Of a stretch of 18,811 nt of DNA, positions 6,858-14,951 are shown piece by piece. Source of the stretch: Bacteroidales bacterium (lineage in GTDB: Bacteria > Bacteroidota > Bacteroidia > Bacteroidales > Marinilabiliaceae). The position numbers were made by a program, and so were the translations under genes. The notes beneath the pieces are model-generated. The model was not told where the DNA came from. It saw only the letters and a list, made by a program, of their open reading frames with translations, and ran no database searches. Location: assembly GCA_004552385.1 (NCBI GenBank), contig SFOL01000032.1, positions 1 to 18,811 on the forward strand. Reading direction: 5' to 3'. Within the stretch, counting starts at the first letter, position 1; each line of letters opens with the position of its first letter.

Positions 6858-8462
6858 ATGGAACAACAGAACACCAAGTTGTCGATAGGCGAGAAGATTG
6901 CCTACGCTCTCGGCGACGCGTCGGCCAACATAGCTTGGCGCGGGGTCTCAACCTTCCTACTCATTTTCTACACTGACGTGTTCGGTCTCGCTCCTGCCAT
7001 AGCGGGGCTCGTTCTGCTTGTCGGGCGTTTCACCGATGGCGTTTCGGACATCCTCATGGGCGTTGTGGGCGACCGCACAAAGAGTAAGCATGGTCATTTT
7101 CGTCCGTGGGTGCTTTGGACGGCTCTGCCCCTTGGCATAACGCTGTCGCTCGTCTTTACAGCGCCCGATTGGTCTATGCAGTGGAAGGTCGCCTACGCGT
7201 TCATCACGTATATCATTTTCATGGTGACCTACACGGCCAATAACCTGCCCTATGGCTCGCTTATGGCCGTTATGACGCCCGACGACAAGGAACGCACGAG
7301 CCTCAGCTCTTTCCGTATGGTCGGCGCTTTTGCCGGAGGCATGCTCGTGCAGGGCGCGCTCCTTTCCCTCGTAGCCTATTTTGGCAATATAGACCCGAAA
7401 GTGAATGTCGATAAGGTCGCGGTGCAGTCCTACTCTGTCGCGATCACCGCGCCTGCCGACTACCAGAAGGTGAAGGTCTCCACGACCGACGGAATAGCCA
7501 CATTCGTCTGGGCCGACTCGGTCGGAGTCGACGGCGCGCAGTTCACGACATCCAAACATCTCGCAGTCTCTGCGGGTGAGACGTATAAGTTCGTCGTCAC
7601 CGGTCAGGACGAACTAAAGCCTGAAGATATTTCCATCATCGACCAGAGCCGCGGATATAGCCACTCCATTTACCTCATGTCCGCTGTGCTTGTCGTCGCG
7701 CTGCTCATCACCTTCCGCTTCACACGCGAGCGCGTGCAGCCCCCTGCCGACCAGAAGACCGATATCAAGAATGACCTCAAGGATCTTGTCCACAACAAGC
7801 CGTGGATAGTCCTCCTCTTTGTCGGGCTCCTCTTTAATATTTATAACAACATCAAGCAGGGCATCACTGTCATGTACTTCTCGCACTATGTGCATGACCA
7901 GTTCCTGGCCGCCACCTACATGGTCTGCCTCATGGTGGCCTCAATCGGCGGAGCCATGCTCACCACGCCTCTCGGCAACAAGCTCGGAAAGAAGAACCTT
8001 TTCATCCTGGCTCTCGTGACCACTGGCATCATCAACTCGTTTATAGCTTTTTGCGGTCCGCAAGACGTGTCGGCCATTTTTGCCATTGGCATTGCGAGTG
8101 AGGTTTTCGCCGCATTCCTCCCGACCCTCTTCTTCGCCATGCTGGGTGACGCGGCCGACTACTCCGAGTTCGTCAACGGCCGTCGTGCCACGGGCCTTGT
8201 CTATGCGGCCGGCTCGTTCGCCACTAAGTTCGGAGGCGGCATCGCCGGCGCCATCATAGGAGCCATTCTCGGCTACTTCGGTTATAACGGTGTCGACCCT
8301 TCCACCTACGCCGCCGCGCAAGAGGGCATGGTGATGCTTATGAGCTGGGTCCCCGCCGTGATCGTCGTGCTTGGAGCCGCGGTCATGCTCATCTATCCGC
8401 TCAGCCAAGACAAGCAGACTGAGATTACTGTGGAGCTCGAGCGCAGGAGGCTTGAAAAATAG
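6858..8462 (+). CDS. GPH-family (MelB-like) sugar:cation symporter with a periplasmic insert
   Basis: This is an inner-membrane secondary transporter of the glycoside-pentoside-hexuronide:cation symporter family, in the MFS fold. Family landmarks are the N-terminal KIAYALGDASANIAW segment, FTDGVSDILMGVVGDRTKSKHGHFRPW (about 55-81) with the conserved acidic and basic residues between helices 2 and 3, and NNLPYGSLMAVMTPDDKERTSLSSFR (about 127-152). At 534 residues it is longer than typical members (about 450-480). The excess is a hydrophilic block of about 90 residues, 179-270, between predicted helices 5 and 6, which the topology puts in the periplasm. Helices 6-12 continue normally, ending in a short charged tail. 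The next gene, 96 bp downstream, is a GH94 cellobiose phosphorylase, so cellobiose or a related beta-glucoside is the likely substrate. That substrate is inferred from context only. Confidence 0.88.
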   Translation: MEQQNTKLSIGEKIAYALGDASANIAWRGVSTFLLIFYTDVFGLAPAIAGLVLLVGRFTDGVSDILMGVVGDRTKSKHGHFRPWVLWTALPLGITLSLVFTAPDWSMQWKVAYAFITYIIFMVTYTANNLPYGSLMAVMTPDDKERTSLSSFRMVGAFAGGMLVQGALLSLVAYFGNIDPKVNVDKVAVQSYSVAITAPADYQKVKVSTTDGIATFVWADSVGVDGAQFTTSKHLAVSAGETYKFVVTGQDELKPEDISIIDQSRGYSHSIYLMSAVLVVALLITFRFTRERVQPPADQKTDIKNDLKDLVHNKPWIVLLFVGLLFNIYNNIKQGITVMYFSHYVHDQFLAATYMVCLMVASIGGAMLTTPLGNKLGKKNLFILALVTTGIINSFIAFCGPQDVSAIFAIGIASEVFAAFLPTLFFAMLGDAADYSEFVNGRRATGLVYAAGSFATKFGGGIAGAIIGAILGYFGYNGVDPSTYAAAQEGMVMLMSWVPAVIVVLGAAVMLIYPLSQDKQTEITVELERRRLEK

Positions 8463-8518
8463 ACCTCGTCGATTGCATCTGAACCTGTAAACATAGAATA
8501 AAATAAAAAGACGCCACA

Positions 8519-8531
8519 GGCGCCCAGCGCC
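8519..8531 (+). other. small intercistronic hairpin between symporter and phosphorylase genes
   Basis: GGCGC (8519-8523) and GCGCC (8527-8531) pair perfectly around a CCA loop. It is built like the hairpin between sufB and sufC (GGCGC, 3-nt loop, GCGCC), but no T tract follows. It may affect mRNA stability or processing in the operon. Confidence 0.35.
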
Positions 8532-8558
8532 CTCGGCATAAACAACCATTCCATAAGT

Positions 8559-11033
8559 ATGAAAGAGTACGGTCATTTCGACGACGCCAACCGCGAGTAC
8601 GTCATCACCGACCCCAAGACCCCTTGGCCTTGGATCAACTACCTCGGCAACGAGGATTTCTTCTCGCTCATCTCAAATACCGCCGGCGGATACTCCTTCT
8701 ACAAGGACGCCAAGTTCCGACGCATCACCCGCTACCGTTACAACGGTGTGCCCATGGATAACGGAGGACGCTACTTCTACATCAATGACGGCGGCACGGT
8801 CTGGAGCCCGGGATGGAAGCCTTGCAAAACGCCGCTCGATCGCTACGAGTGCCGACACGGTATGGGCTACACCAAGATTGTCGGTAGCAAGAACGGCATC
8901 GAGGCCACTGAGCTATTTTTCGTCCCGCTCAAGACGCACGCCGAGGTGCAGAAGCTCACGCTGACCAACACGAGCGCCACGGCGCGCACTCTCAAGCTCT
9001 TCTCTTTCGAGGAGTGGTGCCTCTGGAACGCCGCCACAGACATGGAGAACTTCCAACGCAATTTCTCAACCGGCGAGGTCGAGATTGACGGTTCGGTCAT
9101 CTATCACAAGACCGAGTACAAGGAGCGCCGCAACCACTACGCCTTCTACAGCGTCAACACGCCCATTCAGGGCTTTGACACCGACCGTGAGACTTTCATC
9201 GGCCTCTATAATGAGTTCGCGCTCCCTCAAAACGTCGAGGCTGGCAAGCCCGGCAACAGCGTGGCGCACGGATGGAGCCCCATCGCAAGCCATTATATTG
9301 AGGTCGAGCTCAAGCCTGGCGAGAGCAAGGACTTCATCTTCCTGCTTGGCTACGTCGAGAATGAGCAGGATGAGAAATACGACCCGGCAGGACGCCGACA
9401 GGGGCTTCTGACCTCGCTCGGAGACCTTGACAGAACCATCGTGAACAAGGAGAAGGCAAAGGCCATAATGGCAGCTTTCGACACCACCGAGAAGGTAGAC
9501 AAGGCCCTTGACGACCTCCGTAAGTTCTGGGATGACCTCCTTGACCGCTTCACTCTCAAGAGTGGCGACGAGAGGCTCGACCGTATGGTCAACATCTGGA
9601 ACCAGTACCAGTGCATGGTCACGTTCAACTTCTCGCGCTCCGCCTCTTTCTTCGAGAGCGGTATCGGACGTGGCATGGGCTTCCGCGACTCAAACCAGGA
9701 TCTTGTCGGCTTCGTTCACCAGATCCCCGACCGCGCGCGTCAGCGTATTATCGACATCGCATCCACGCAATTCCCCGATGGCGGATGCTACCACCAGTAT
9801 CAGCCGCTCACAAAGCGCGGCAACAACGACATCGGCGGCGGTTTCAATGACGATCCCATGTGGCTCATTTTCGGCACCGTGGCCTACATCAAGGAGACGG
9901 GCGACTTCTCCATCCTCGACGAGCCCGTCCCGTTCGATAACGTCCCGGGCAGCGAGGTTAGCCTTTATCAGCACCTCGTCGTCTCGTTCGACCATGTCGT
10001 CAACAACCTTGGCCCCCACAAGCTCCCGCTGATAGGACGCGCCGACTGGAACGACTGTCTCAACCTCAACTGCTTCAGCTGGGATCCTAACGAGAGCTTC
10101 CAGACGACCGAGAACAAGACCGAGGGCAGCAAGGCCGAGAGCCTTATGATCGCGGGCCTCTTCGTCGTCTGCGGACGAGACTACGTCGAGCTCTGCCAGC
10201 AGATAGGCAAGAATGACGAGGCCGCCCGCGCGCAGAAGGCAATTGACGAGATGGTGGCCGCCGTCAAGAAAGACGGTTGGGACGGCGACTGGTATCTCCG
10301 CGCCTACGACTTCTTCGGCAACAAGATTGGTTCTAAGGAGAATGAGGAGGGCAAGATCTTCATTGAGAGCCAAGGATGGTGCACCATGGCAGGCATCGGC
10401 AAGGAGGAAGGAATGGTCGACAAGGCTCTCGACTCTGTCAAGAAGTACATGGACTGCGAGCACGGCATTGTGCTCAACTGGCCTGCCTTCACCACTTATC
10501 ATGTCGAGATGGGTGAGATCTCCTCTTATCCCGCTGGTTACAAGGAGAATGCGGGCATCTTCTGCCACAACAATCCTTGGGTCATCATTGGTGAGACCGT
10601 GGTCGGACGCGGTAACGATGCTTGGGAGCACTACGCCAAGATATGCCCCGCCTTCATCAAGGATCAGGATCTCCACAAGGTCGAGCCTTACGTCTATAGC
10701 CAAATGGTGGCCGGCAAGGATGCCGCACGTCCTGGCGAGGGCAAGAACTCTTGGCTCACTGGCACCGCCGCTTGGAACTGGTACACCATCACCGAGTTCA
10801 TCCTCGGCGTTAAGCCGGCCTACGCAGGTCTCGAGATCGACCCGTGCATCCCGTCCTCGATGAAGGGTTACACGGTGACCCGCCGACTCCGTGGCGCTGA
10901 GTACGTCATAAACGTCAAGAATGAGAGCGGTGCGCAGAAGGGCGTCAAGAGCATTACTGTCGACGGCCAGAAGATCGAGGGCAACATTATCAAGCACTCG
11001 GCCGGCAAACATATTGTCGAGGTCGTAATGTAG
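8559..11033 (+). CDS. GH94 cellobiose phosphorylase
   Basis: The enzyme breaks cellobiose with phosphate into alpha-glucose 1-phosphate and glucose, saving one ATP compared with hydrolysis. It is cytoplasmic: no signal peptide is seen. At 824 residues it is close to characterised cellobiose phosphorylases (about 810-820). The order is an N-terminal beta-sandwich (residues 1-290), a linker helix region, and an (alpha/alpha)6 barrel. Family motifs in the barrel are FESGIGRGMGFRDSNQDL (about 366-383), an IIDIASTQFPDGGCYHQY segment, and GGGFNDDPMWLI. IGRADWNDCLNLNCF begins at 492, and its DWND block (496-499) holds the family's catalytic aspartate. The paired symporter upstream supplies the sugar. 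Other GH94 activities (cellodextrin, laminaribiose, cellobionate) cannot be fully excluded, but similarity to the cellobiose type is strong throughout. Confidence 0.92.
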   Translation: MKEYGHFDDANREYVITDPKTPWPWINYLGNEDFFSLISNTAGGYSFYKDAKFRRITRYRYNGVPMDNGGRYFYINDGGTVWSPGWKPCKTPLDRYECRHGMGYTKIVGSKNGIEATELFFVPLKTHAEVQKLTLTNTSATARTLKLFSFEEWCLWNAATDMENFQRNFSTGEVEIDGSVIYHKTEYKERRNHYAFYSVNTPIQGFDTDRETFIGLYNEFALPQNVEAGKPGNSVAHGWSPIASHYIEVELKPGESKDFIFLLGYVENEQDEKYDPAGRRQGLLTSLGDLDRTIVNKEKAKAIMAAFDTTEKVDKALDDLRKFWDDLLDRFTLKSGDERLDRMVNIWNQYQCMVTFNFSRSASFFESGIGRGMGFRDSNQDLVGFVHQIPDRARQRIIDIASTQFPDGGCYHQYQPLTKRGNNDIGGGFNDDPMWLIFGTVAYIKETGDFSILDEPVPFDNVPGSEVSLYQHLVVSFDHVVNNLGPHKLPLIGRADWNDCLNLNCFSWDPNESFQTTENKTEGSKAESLMIAGLFVVCGRDYVELCQQIGKNDEAARAQKAIDEMVAAVKKDGWDGDWYLRAYDFFGNKIGSKENEEGKIFIESQGWCTMAGIGKEEGMVDKALDSVKKYMDCEHGIVLNWPAFTTYHVEMGEISSYPAGYKENAGIFCHNNPWVIIGETVVGRGNDAWEHYAKICPAFIKDQDLHKVEPYVYSQMVAGKDAARPGEGKNSWLTGTAAWNWYTITEFILGVKPAYAGLEIDPCIPSSMKGYTVTRRLRGAEYVINVKNESGAQKGVKSITVDGQKIEGNIIKHSAGKHIVEVVM

Positions 11034-11034
11034 T

Positions 11035-11071
11035 CAGACGCTTCGTCTGCGTGATCCGTTTTGCGGATCGC
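11035..11071 (+). repeat. two tandem short hairpins right after the phosphorylase gene
   Basis: The first hairpin is CAGACG-CTT-CGTCTG at 11035-11049. The second is GTGATCCG (11051-11058) with CGGATCGC (11064-11071), 8 bp with one wobble and a TTTTG loop. Neither has a T tail. They sit between the stop codon and the strong terminator, as 3'-end stabilising structures often do. Confidence 0.55.
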
Positions 11072-11089
11072 TAAGTTTCAGAAATCATG

Positions 11090-11127
11090 GCCGCGGGGGG
11101 TGCGTAAATCCCTCCGCGGCGTTTTGT
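11090..11127 (+). terminator. rho-independent terminator of the cellobiose unit
   Basis: An 11-bp stem pairs 11090-11100 (GCCGCGGGGGG) with 11110-11120 (CCCTCCGCGGC), with one G-U pair and a 9-nt loop. GTTTTGTT follows. Confidence 0.87.
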
Positions 11128-11136
11128 TATGAGGCA

Positions 11137-11171
11137 TTTGAACCGTTTGCGGGATTTTCTCATTATATTTG
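11137..11171 (+). promoter_or_regulatory. Bacteroidetes-type promoter of the GH28 gene
   Basis: TATATTTG at 11164-11171 matches TAnnTTTG exactly. TTTG at 11137-11140 is the best -33 element, 23 bp upstream, slightly longer than the common 19-21. Transcription would start near 11178, giving a leader of about 75 nt. Its position after the strong terminator supports independent transcription of the GH28 gene. Confidence 0.6.
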
Positions 11172-11252
11172 CATTTAGACCTTGCTTATTGAGCCTGCCT
11201 GAGGCCCTTTATATCAAGGCTTTTATCATCAGAATATAAAAAACATACCACA

Positions 11253-12773
11253 ATGAGACATTTAACAGCAAGGGTGCTATCCTTGGCACTCCTTTTGCCC
11301 CCTGTCAGTGTCGCCTCTTTTGCATCTTGCTCAAGCGATGACGAGACTGAGACCATAGTTGATAACAACAACGGCGGCAGCGACAACAAGGATGACGAGA
11401 ATAACAATAGTGGTGGCGACAATGGCAAAGACGACGAGCCATCACTCTTCTCCGGCATCGACGAAGAGCTGAAAGCACAGAACACGCCCGATGGCTGGAC
11501 GTCAGTCTCCCTTCCTCAGCTGCCTTCCATCACTTCTGCAAACACTTTTTACATCACGGACTTTGGTGCTGTAGCAGATGCTGCCGACAACACGGCCGCC
11601 ATTCAAAAAGCCCTTGACGCCGTGCCGGACGAGGGCGGAATGGTGGTCATCCCGGCCGGCACCTGGATGTTCGGGTCGAAACAGACCAGCACAACGGAGG
11701 TGCTCGGCATCAAGTCCAAGACCGTTCTCCACCTGTGCGCAGGTGCCACCCTCAAGCTCTTGCCTTATGGCGAGGCTCCCAACACCAAGATGATTTTCAT
11801 CGGTTGCAAGAATAGGAAGCAGACCGACATAGTGATTGAGGGCGAGGGCGAGACTTCCGTCATCGACGGGCAGGGTGCGCGCTGGTGGCTCGCACGTGAG
11901 AACGGGGAGACGTTCAACCCCGGCGCCATGATACGTTTTGAGCAGGGGTCGCGCTACCTGATCCGCGACATCAAGATTCAAAACACCCCGGGTGTGAACA
12001 TCACCATCAGCAATAGCGGCAAGGCGAGCCATGCCACCATCCACGACGTGATAATTAGCGAGCCTGCCTCCGAAGCCGGTGCCGGCAAGGCTTCCCACAA
12101 CACCGATGGCGTATCCATCTGGGGTCCTTACGTCAACATTTACGACTGCAGCATAAGCAATGGCGACGACAATGTCGTGTGTGACAATGACGCGCAGTAT
12201 ATCCACGTCTGGAATTGCTTTTTCGGGACTGGCCACGGCGCATCCATTGGCAGTTACACCAAGAACATCACACACGTCATTTTCGACAACATTACCATGG
12301 AAGGGACCACGGCGGGCGTCCGACTGAAGACCGGCATCAATTCTGACGGTTCTCTCCGTGGCGGCGGCGAGAAGGATTTCACCTTCTCCAATTTCACAAT
12401 GACTAATGTCAAGAACCCTTTCTCTATGGATTGTTTCTATGACAAGAAATACGCCAAAGACCCTCAGGATGACCTTGACAATCCGCGTAAGTTTGATTCT
12501 ACTACGCCCACTTACGACGGCATTCTCCTCAAGAACGTCAAGACCACTGATGTTTGCTCCGGGTCTGCGATTTTCCTGGTCGGGCGACCTGAGAGCCACA
12601 TAAAGAACGTGACGCTCGACAATGTCCAGATCAGCGCAAAGAAAGGCATCGACATACGCTTTGTTGACAACCTCGTGTTTAAGAACGGGTCTAAGATTTC
12701 AGCTTCAAGCGGATCCATATGGGTCAAGAAGTTCGAGTCTACCGTCTACGGTAACTGCGGGGCGACCGAGTAA
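11253..12773 (+). CDS. GH28 polygalacturonase-like surface lipoprotein
   Basis: This is a right-handed beta-helix enzyme of glycoside hydrolase family 28, likely acting on pectic polysaccharide outside the cytoplasm. The 506-residue protein starts with a lipoprotein signal ending in FASC with Cys26. CSSDDE follows, resembling the acidic lipoprotein export signal that sends Bacteroidetes lipoproteins to the cell surface. Residues 37-63 form a low-complexity Asn/Asp/Gly linker. The fold opens with the family's FGAVADAADNTAAIQKALDA segment. All four GH28 motifs are present: NTDG with Asp285, GDDN with Asp305 and Asp306, GHG with His328, and RLK with Arg357 and Lys359. Catalysis is therefore probably intact. 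The gene stands alone with its own promoter and terminator and has no SusC/SusD neighbours. Exo or endo action and the exact substrate cannot be told from the sequence. Confidence 0.88.
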   Translation: MRHLTARVLSLALLLPPVSVASFASCSSDDETETIVDNNNGGSDNKDDENNNSGGDNGKDDEPSLFSGIDEELKAQNTPDGWTSVSLPQLPSITSANTFYITDFGAVADAADNTAAIQKALDAVPDEGGMVVIPAGTWMFGSKQTSTTEVLGIKSKTVLHLCAGATLKLLPYGEAPNTKMIFIGCKNRKQTDIVIEGEGETSVIDGQGARWWLARENGETFNPGAMIRFEQGSRYLIRDIKIQNTPGVNITISNSGKASHATIHDVIISEPASEAGAGKASHNTDGVSIWGPYVNIYDCSISNGDDNVVCDNDAQYIHVWNCFFGTGHGASIGSYTKNITHVIFDNITMEGTTAGVRLKTGINSDGSLRGGGEKDFTFSNFTMTNVKNPFSMDCFYDKKYAKDPQDDLDNPRKFDSTTPTYDGILLKNVKTTDVCSGSAIFLVGRPESHIKNVTLDNVQISAKKGIDIRFVDNLVFKNGSKISASSGSIWVKKFESTVYGNCGATE

Positions 12774-12793
12774 CAGGTATCTCCAGTAATATG

Positions 12794-12843
12794 AAAAAAC
12801 GTCGGGGTTTGAGTGGCTAATGCTCAAGCCCCGACGCTTTTCT
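12794..12843. terminator. bidirectional terminator between GH28 and nfeD genes
   Basis: A 14-bp stem pairs 12800-12813 (CGTCGGGGTTTGAG) with 12823-12836 (CTCAAGCCCCGACG), with a single G-U pair and a 9-nt loop. CTTTTCT follows on the plus strand, and six As (12794-12799) precede the stem, giving a U tract for minus-strand transcripts. It can serve both converging genes. Confidence 0.9.
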
Positions 12844-12994
12844 ATCATTCCCGACTTTCTGTTTGTTTACTCCTGCCCTTTGCGCTTGGCAAGCTCATAA
12901 TGGCATTGCCGGAGAAGTCGCGCATGGCCCGGATTTTCAAAGGCGTCCAGAGGCCCAGGGCCTCCGCCGTCTTGCCGGTAGCATGGCCGTTATG

Positions 12995-14401
12995 TCAGTT
13001 CTTGGCGATTCTTACTACAACCTGCCCTGATGATGTGGCCGACACGACCACCTGAGACCCGTGCTCTACGAACGTGCCGTCTGATATGGCGTCATAAGTC
13101 TCGCCGGCTATGCGCACCTTGCCGCCCGGACGCAAGTCTGTGACAGCCTCGCCGCTTTGGCCTATCAGGCTGTCAAGCTCCTTCTTCTCGACGCCGATGT
13201 ATCCCCTGTCTGCCTCTTGCGAAGTCTCAAGTGTGAACTTTGAGAGTGGGGTGCCCCTCTTGGCCCGGAACAGCTTTCGGCCTGCGACTACGCACAAGAC
13301 CACCGACAGCACGAGCGACACGATCACGACCCACAACGATACGGCTATTTCGCCCGACGACACGCCTTCGAATGACAAGCCGTCATTGCCCACGAGGCTC
13401 AGCGTAAGGCTTGCGACGGTGCATATTATGCCAGCTATCCCCGCGATGCCGAAGCCCGGTATCACGAAAATCTCTGCCGCCAAAAGACCTATGCCCACAA
13501 GGAACAGCAATATCTCCCAGTTGGCCGCGAGACCGTCTATGTAAAGAGGGGCGAAGTATAACACCGCCGCACCTATCGATACGAAGAGGGCGAAGCCTAT
13601 GCCGGGGGTCTGGAGCTCAAAATACAGGCCGCCTATGATGAGCAATATCAATATGCCGCGCAGCCCCGTCGAGAGCAGCCCGCCCTTGATATCCGCAAAG
13701 ACCGAAGGCTCGTACTTTTCCACCACGGCGCCGGGGGCCACGTGCTCCGTCACCTCGGCAATGTTCCTCATCTGCCCTTCGCAATAGTTCATTTTTATGG
13801 CCTCGAGCGTCGTCAGAGTCAGAACGTGAGCCGAGTCTACCACGCCGTCTATGAACACGGATTCGTCGACCATGGCTTCAGCGATACGCGGGTCGCGGAG
13901 ATATAGGCGTGCGCTGTCGCGGCCGTCTCGCCAGGGGTGGGCCTCGGCCGTTGAGCGCATTATGGCGCGCATGTAGCTCTGATACTTGTCCGGCATCTTG
14001 GAACCGTCCGAGCCGCTCACCACGGTGCAGGCGCCTATGCTGGCCCCGGGGCTCATGTATATGGAGTCGCAAGCCGTGGCTATCAGAGCGCCTGCCGACG
14101 CCGCGTTCACGTCAATAAACGCATAGACGGGGATGGGGCATGCCAATATGGCCGAGCGTATCGAGTCGGCGAATGTCACTTCGCCGCCATACGTGTTCAT
14201 GTTCATTATGATGTGGTCTGCGCGGGTGTCGCGGGCCATGCGCAGGGCCTCCGACGTGTGTATCCACGCCGTGCTGGCTATGTCTTCCCTTATGTCGAAC
14301 ACAAGCACTTTCTGCGTTTTGTCAGCAGCCCCCTGAGGGGTGGCCATGGCTGCGTTACAGAGCAGTGCCGAGGCCATTATTATTCTCTTGAGTAGATGCA
14401 T
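12995..14401 (-). CDS. nfeD: NfeD-family membrane-bound ClpP-class serine protease
   Basis: This is a long-form NfeD protein: a secreted ClpP-like protease domain, a membrane region and a C-terminal OB-fold domain. It often works with a flotillin-like partner in membrane quality control. Starting at ATG 14401 it has 468 residues and a signal peptide ending near AMA (about 20). The protease domain has MNTYGGEVTFADSI (about 68-81), then AASAG with Ser102 and PDKYQSY with Lys139. These positions match the Ser97/Lys138 dyad of the archaeal homologue PH1510. About five hydrophobic helices lie between residues 245 and 375. The OB domain (LIGQSGEAVTDLRPGGKVRI...) fills about 400-467. A longer reading from TTG 14497 is unlikely, because it would cover the -7 box at 14486-14493 and hide the signal peptide. 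No floA-like gene is adjacent in the window. Confidence 0.9.
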   Translation of the reverse strand: MHLLKRIIMASALLCNAAMATPQGAADKTQKVLVFDIREDIASTAWIHTSEALRMARDTRADHIIMNMNTYGGEVTFADSIRSAILACPIPVYAFIDVNAASAGALIATACDSIYMSPGASIGACTVVSGSDGSKMPDKYQSYMRAIMRSTAEAHPWRDGRDSARLYLRDPRIAEAMVDESVFIDGVVDSAHVLTLTTLEAIKMNYCEGQMRNIAEVTEHVAPGAVVEKYEPSVFADIKGGLLSTGLRGILILLIIGGLYFELQTPGIGFALFVSIGAAVLYFAPLYIDGLAANWEILLFLVGIGLLAAEIFVIPGFGIAGIAGIICTVASLTLSLVGNDGLSFEGVSSGEIAVSLWVVIVSLVLSVVLCVVAGRKLFRAKRGTPLSKFTLETSQEADRGYIGVEKKELDSLIGQSGEAVTDLRPGGKVRIAGETYDAISDGTFVEHGSQVVVSATSSGQVVVRIAKN

Positions 14402-14485
14402 TGTCGTATTTGTTGTGAGGTGACTGTCTATTCGCCTGTCGGCCGCCATTGCCGTCAGCAGGGCGGGGCGGTTTCGTGGCTTTTG

Positions 14486-14493
14486 CAAAGATA
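14486..14493 (-). promoter_or_regulatory. candidate -7 box of the nfeD promoter
   Basis: On the minus strand this reads TATCTTTG, an exact TAnnTTTG match, about 85 bp before the nfeD ATG. No clear -33 TTTG is visible at the right distance. Confidence 0.5.
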
Positions 14494-14917
14494 GCAACTA
14501 TGCCGAAGTTGGAGCCATTTCGTTTTGCACCCTTCGTAAGTTTGTAAGGGCGCGCGCTTGACCAGCCGAGTCGTTGACGCTTTCTCTGTAAAAATGGTTT
14601 ACTTTCAATGCGGCTTATCATTAGGGCTCGGGAGCCAATCTTAATTTTGTGGTGTGTCTTTTTATTTGTCGTCCGACATGTTGAGCAGACGACCGACTTG
14701 ACTGGCCTTTTACGGTATGGAGGGCGTCCTCTTGTCGTAAGCTGTGGAGCCATCCGCACCTTCCCGTTACGCCATGGCTGTGGTGCCATCTGTGAACCGT
14801 GTAGCGTGTCTGAGGCCTGCGATGCGACTATTGTACGCTCTTTTGTCGAATTGTTGTGCATTTAACGCTATCTATATTTTTTCTTATTAAGGCGGAACAA
14901 CTAATTATTTCTTTTTG
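14494..14917. other. intergenic region between divergent nfeD and aromatic operon
   Basis: No gene can be supported. Two open frames here (plus 14608-14865, minus 14355-14861) give unrecognisable, low-quality proteins and are most likely chance. The segment contains an imperfect direct repeat, GCTGTGGAGCCATCCG (14741-14756) and GCTGTGGTGCCATCTG (14777-14792), with 14 of 16 bases the same and a 36-bp period. An inverted pair GTCGTC/GACGAC is at 14668-14673 and 14688-14693. The last 60 bases are AT-rich and lead into the operon promoter. Confidence 0.4.
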
Positions 14918-14925
14918 TAACTTTG
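14918..14925 (+). promoter_or_regulatory. -7 box of the Phe/Tyr operon promoter
   Basis: TAACTTTG is an exact match to TAnnTTTG and places the RNA start near 14932, about 20 nt before the leader peptide ATG. No good -33 TTTG is seen 17-23 bp upstream, so the promoter may be weak or need an activator. Confidence 0.65.
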
Positions 14926-14951
14926 CTGTTGTCAGAAACAATGAAAAGCAA

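Noticed and set aside
9690..11012. 440-codon minus-strand open frame opposite the phosphorylase gene
   Set aside because: It is a shadow of a high-GC gene with strong codon bias; the plus-strand product has full GH94 similarity and the minus-strand protein matches nothing I recognise.
11502..12599. 365-codon minus-strand open frame opposite the GH28 gene
   Set aside because: The plus-strand frame carries all GH28 catalytic motifs in order; the minus-strand frame has no recognisable domain.
12845..12994. In-frame open stretch of about 48 codons just after the nfeD stop on the minus strand
   Set aside because: It looked like a possible readthrough extension or gene remnant, but it has no recognisable domain and a stretch this long without a stop is expected by chance at this GC content.
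14355..14861. 168-codon minus-strand open frame over the nfeD promoter
   Set aside because: The product is a low-quality, basic sequence with no domain, and it overlaps the nfeD signal peptide region and its -7 box.
14608..14865. 85-codon plus-strand open frame before the aromatic operon
   Set aside because: It has no recognisable similarity, no promoter-like sequence in front, and composition unlike the neighbouring genes; chance is likelier.
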